8,786 nt of DNA from Calditrichia bacterium (lineage in GTDB: Bacteria > Calditrichota > Calditrichia > RBG-13-44-9 > J042), in contig JAUIFT010000062.1 in the NCBI GenBank assembly GCA_030430345.1, positions 1 through 8,786 of the forward strand, read 5' to 3'. Shown in pieces: positions 7,354 through 8,786 of this stretch. The notes beneath the pieces are model-generated. The model was not told where the DNA came from and searched no databases. It saw only the letters and a program-made list of their open reading frames with translations. Each line of letters opens with the position of its first letter. Positions within the stretch are counted from its first letter, which is position 1. The position numbers and the translations under genes were made by a program.

Positions 7354-8019
7354 ATGGTAGTTTTACTCGTAATTTTAACAATTATCATTTTTCTGTCCGT
7401 GAATTTTTTTGTGGAACGGAAGCAGAAAAAAACACAGGCAGGCGTCAGCCCTGCAGTTGCACCATCTTTAGGGTCGGTCTTCCGTATGATGCCAAAAGGA
7501 ATTTTTCTGCAGCCTGAATTTACCTGGAGCAGGATTCTCAATGATGGCGACATCGCACTCGGCATTCAACCGGCGCTGCTGGGACTCACCGGTAAACCCG
7601 ACGAAATCGTGATAACCGCGCCCGGCGCGCAGATGCAGCGCGGGGAAAACCTCCTGGAAATTCGCAAGGGAGAGCGGGTGCTCGGGGTAAAATCGCCGCT
7701 GAATGGTAAAATTACCGCCATCAACGAAACAGCGGTAAATGCCGCCACCTGCGACAGTCTCAGCCGCCATTGGCTCTTCGTCATTCAACCGGACAATATC
7801 GCCGGGGAAATTCCCACCTGGATGATCGCTGAAAAAGCAGATGCCTGGATCAGGGAGAAATACCGGGAACTGCGGGAATTCTTTATCCGCCAGCAATTAT
7901 CGCCCAGTGCATTGCCCACCCTGCCCGATGGGGGAGAAATACCGGTAGGCATTCTCAATGAATTTGATAACGACGTCTGGGAGGAATTCGAGAAGACCTT
8001 CTGTGATACCGGAAAATGA
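7354..8019 (+). CDS. Membrane-anchored GcvH-like (lipoyl-barrel fold) protein, 221 aa
   Basis: Residues 1-20 form one hydrophobic segment followed by the basic ERKQKK, so the protein is probably anchored in the inner membrane with its body in the cytoplasm (positive-inside rule). Residues about 50-180 resemble glycine cleavage H protein: 'NDGDIALGIQPALLGLTG' (63-80) matches the GDxVxIGIT..A...LGD region, 'SPLNGKITAINE' (114-125) matches SPVSGEVVEVNE, and 'WLFVIQP' (140-146) matches WLFKIKP. In true GcvH the lipoylated lysine lies eight residues before the Pro of the SP motif. Here that place is Glu107, and the nearest lysine, K105, is two residues away, so normal lipoylation is doubtful. True GcvH is soluble and about 130 residues long, so the membrane anchor and the C-terminal extension (about 180-221) are extra. 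The gene lies 50 bp upstream of a multi-cluster ferredoxin subunit, and no gcvT or gcvP is present, which points to an electron-transfer complex rather than glycine cleavage. Confidence 0.75.
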   Translation: MVVLLVILTIIIFLSVNFFVERKQKKTQAGVSPAVAPSLGSVFRMMPKGIFLQPEFTWSRILNDGDIALGIQPALLGLTGKPDEIVITAPGAQMQRGENLLEIRKGERVLGVKSPLNGKITAINETAVNAATCDSLSRHWLFVIQPDNIAGEIPTWMIAEKADAWIREKYRELREFFIRQQLSPSALPTLPDGGEIPVGILNEFDNDVWEEFEKTFCDTGK

Positions 8020-8057
8020 CCGGAGCGCAGGAATCGTAAACCGAAGTGCTAATTCGC

Positions 8058-8062
8058 GGAGG
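8058..8062 (+). promoter_or_regulatory. Shine-Dalgarno site of the ferredoxin gene
   Basis: GGAGG followed by seven bases (TATCGCC) precedes ATG 8070. It fixes the start, giving an N-terminus MSYGFLIDVTRC with no room for a signal peptide. Confidence 0.8.
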
Positions 8063-8069
8063 TATCGCC

Positions 8070-8786
8070 ATGAGTTATGGATTTTTGATCGATGTTACCC
8101 GCTGTATCGGCTGTGAAGCCTGTATGGATGCCTGCCATGAAATTCACCAGCAGCCGGATACGGAAAATTATGAACTTTCCGCAAATAACTATACTGTTGT
8201 AAAAACCAAAGCAAGCAGTGGTGATGAAGATGATATCTATTACCGCCAGATGTGTATGCACTGTGAAAATCCTTCCTGTGCCTCGGTTTGCCCGGTCGGC
8301 GCCTTCCGGAAAACGCCAGAGGGGCCGGTAATCTACGATGCTTCCCGTTGTATCGGCTGCCGCTATTGTATGGTGGCCTGCCCTTTTGACGTGCCGAAGT
8401 ATCAGTGGGATAAAACCAAACCGCTGGTGCAGAAGTGCGATATGTGCTACGACCGCATCAAGGAAGGAAAGCAGCCGGCCTGCGCGGAAGCCTGTGAAGA
8501 GGGCGCCACCGTATTTGGCGAACGCGAGGAATTGATTGCGCTCGCGCGGCAGCGTATTATGGAGAATCCTGAACAGTATCATCCTTACATCTACGGCCTG
8601 AAAGAGGCGGGAGGCACTTCGGTCTTGTTTATTGCCGGGCAGTCGCTCGATCAGCTCGGTTTTAAGCTGGAAAACTATCAGAGCGCCTTCCCGCAACTGA
8701 CCTGGGAAATGATGAAAGAGATTCCCAATGTCGTTTCTCTCGGTGGGGTCTTTCTGTACGGCCTGTGGTGGATTATCAACCGGCGT
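8070..8786 (+). CDS. Four-cluster [4Fe-4S] ferredoxin subunit with C-terminal membrane segment (partial, 3' end outside window)
   Basis: This is an electron-transfer subunit of the FdnH/HybA/DmsB/NrfC type. The frame gives 239 residues without a stop before the right edge. Sixteen cysteines are arranged for four cubane clusters: C12-C15-C18-C22, C62-C65-C70-C74, C94-C97-C100-C104 and C123-C126-C138-C142. The opening 'FLIDVTRCIGCEACMDAC' is close in style to formate dehydrogenase beta subunits. Residues about 219-236 ('PNVVSLGGVFLYGLWWII') are hydrophobic and followed by RR, which suggests a membrane anchor as in FdnH and HybA. No Tat or Sec signal precedes the first cluster, so it either works on the cytoplasmic side or is exported with a Tat-bearing partner. 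Its usual partners, an NrfD- or cytochrome b-type quinone-binding membrane protein and a catalytic subunit, would be expected to the right. The gene probably forms an operon with the GcvH-like gene (50-bp gap). Confidence 0.9.
   Translation, partial: MSYGFLIDVTRCIGCEACMDACHEIHQQPDTENYELSANNYTVVKTKASSGDEDDIYYRQMCMHCENPSCASVCPVGAFRKTPEGPVIYDASRCIGCRYCMVACPFDVPKYQWDKTKPLVQKCDMCYDRIKEGKQPACAEACEEGATVFGEREELIALARQRIMENPEQYHPYIYGLKEAGGTSVLFIAGQSLDQLGFKLENYQSAFPQLTWEMMKEIPNVVSLGGVFLYGLWWIINRR

Noticed and set aside
8045..8052. AGTGCTAA, half of a CIRCE operator, ahead of the ferredoxin gene
   Set aside because: No matching second half at the required spacing. A similar partial match inside clpC near 4597-4615 is in coding sequence and also imperfect.
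8049..8696. 215-codon minus-strand open frame
   Set aside because: It is antisense to the ferredoxin gene, where sixteen correctly spaced cysteines prove the plus-strand frame.

Overview
The window looks like a piece of chromosome from a diderm (Gram-negative-type) bacterium with a moderate G+C content. A likely source is the Bacteroidota/Chlorobi/Calditrichota neighbourhood, but that placement is inference only. It rests on three things: a YD-repeat (Rhs-type) secreted protein whose N-terminal sequence style is typical of Bacteroidota and relatives, a lipoprotein alpha-amylase, and a ClpC-type rather than ClpA-type Clp ATPase. No mobile element, CRISPR array, tRNA or rRNA was seen.

Layout. 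(1) Positions 1-1843, minus strand: the first 614 residues of a large secreted YD-repeat/Rhs-like protein, whose repeat and C-terminal parts run off the left edge. (2) Positions 1844-2518: a gene-free gap holding a potentially folded leader, a cluster of four GC-rich hairpins that resembles a REP-like repeat, and the clpC terminator. (3) Positions 2519-4987, minus strand: a complete clpC with its own sigma70-like promoter at about 5030-5058. (4) Positions 4988-5529: a divergent AT-rich intergenic region. (5) Positions 5530-7056, plus strand: a GH13 alpha-amylase-family lipoprotein with all its catalytic residues. (6) Positions 7057-7353: an AT-rich gap. (7) Positions 7354-8019, plus strand: a membrane-anchored GcvH-like (lipoyl-barrel fold) protein. 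(8) Positions 8070-8786, plus strand: a four-cluster [4Fe-4S] ferredoxin subunit with a C-terminal membrane segment, cut by the right edge.

How the genes relate. The last two genes have strong Shine-Dalgarno sites and a 50-bp gap and look like the start of an operon for a membrane-bound electron-transfer complex, whose quinone-interacting and catalytic subunits would lie to the right of the window. clpC (cytoplasmic protein quality control), the amylase (alpha-glucan degradation outside the inner membrane) and the YD-repeat protein appear to be separate transcription units with no obvious shared pathway.

The most interesting items are the GcvH-like protein, which is tethered to the membrane and lacks a lysine at the canonical lipoylation position, its pairing with an FdnH-like ferredoxin, and the hairpin cluster at 2157-2288. 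Long open frames opposite clpC, the amylase and the YD-repeat gene are shadows of the real genes.
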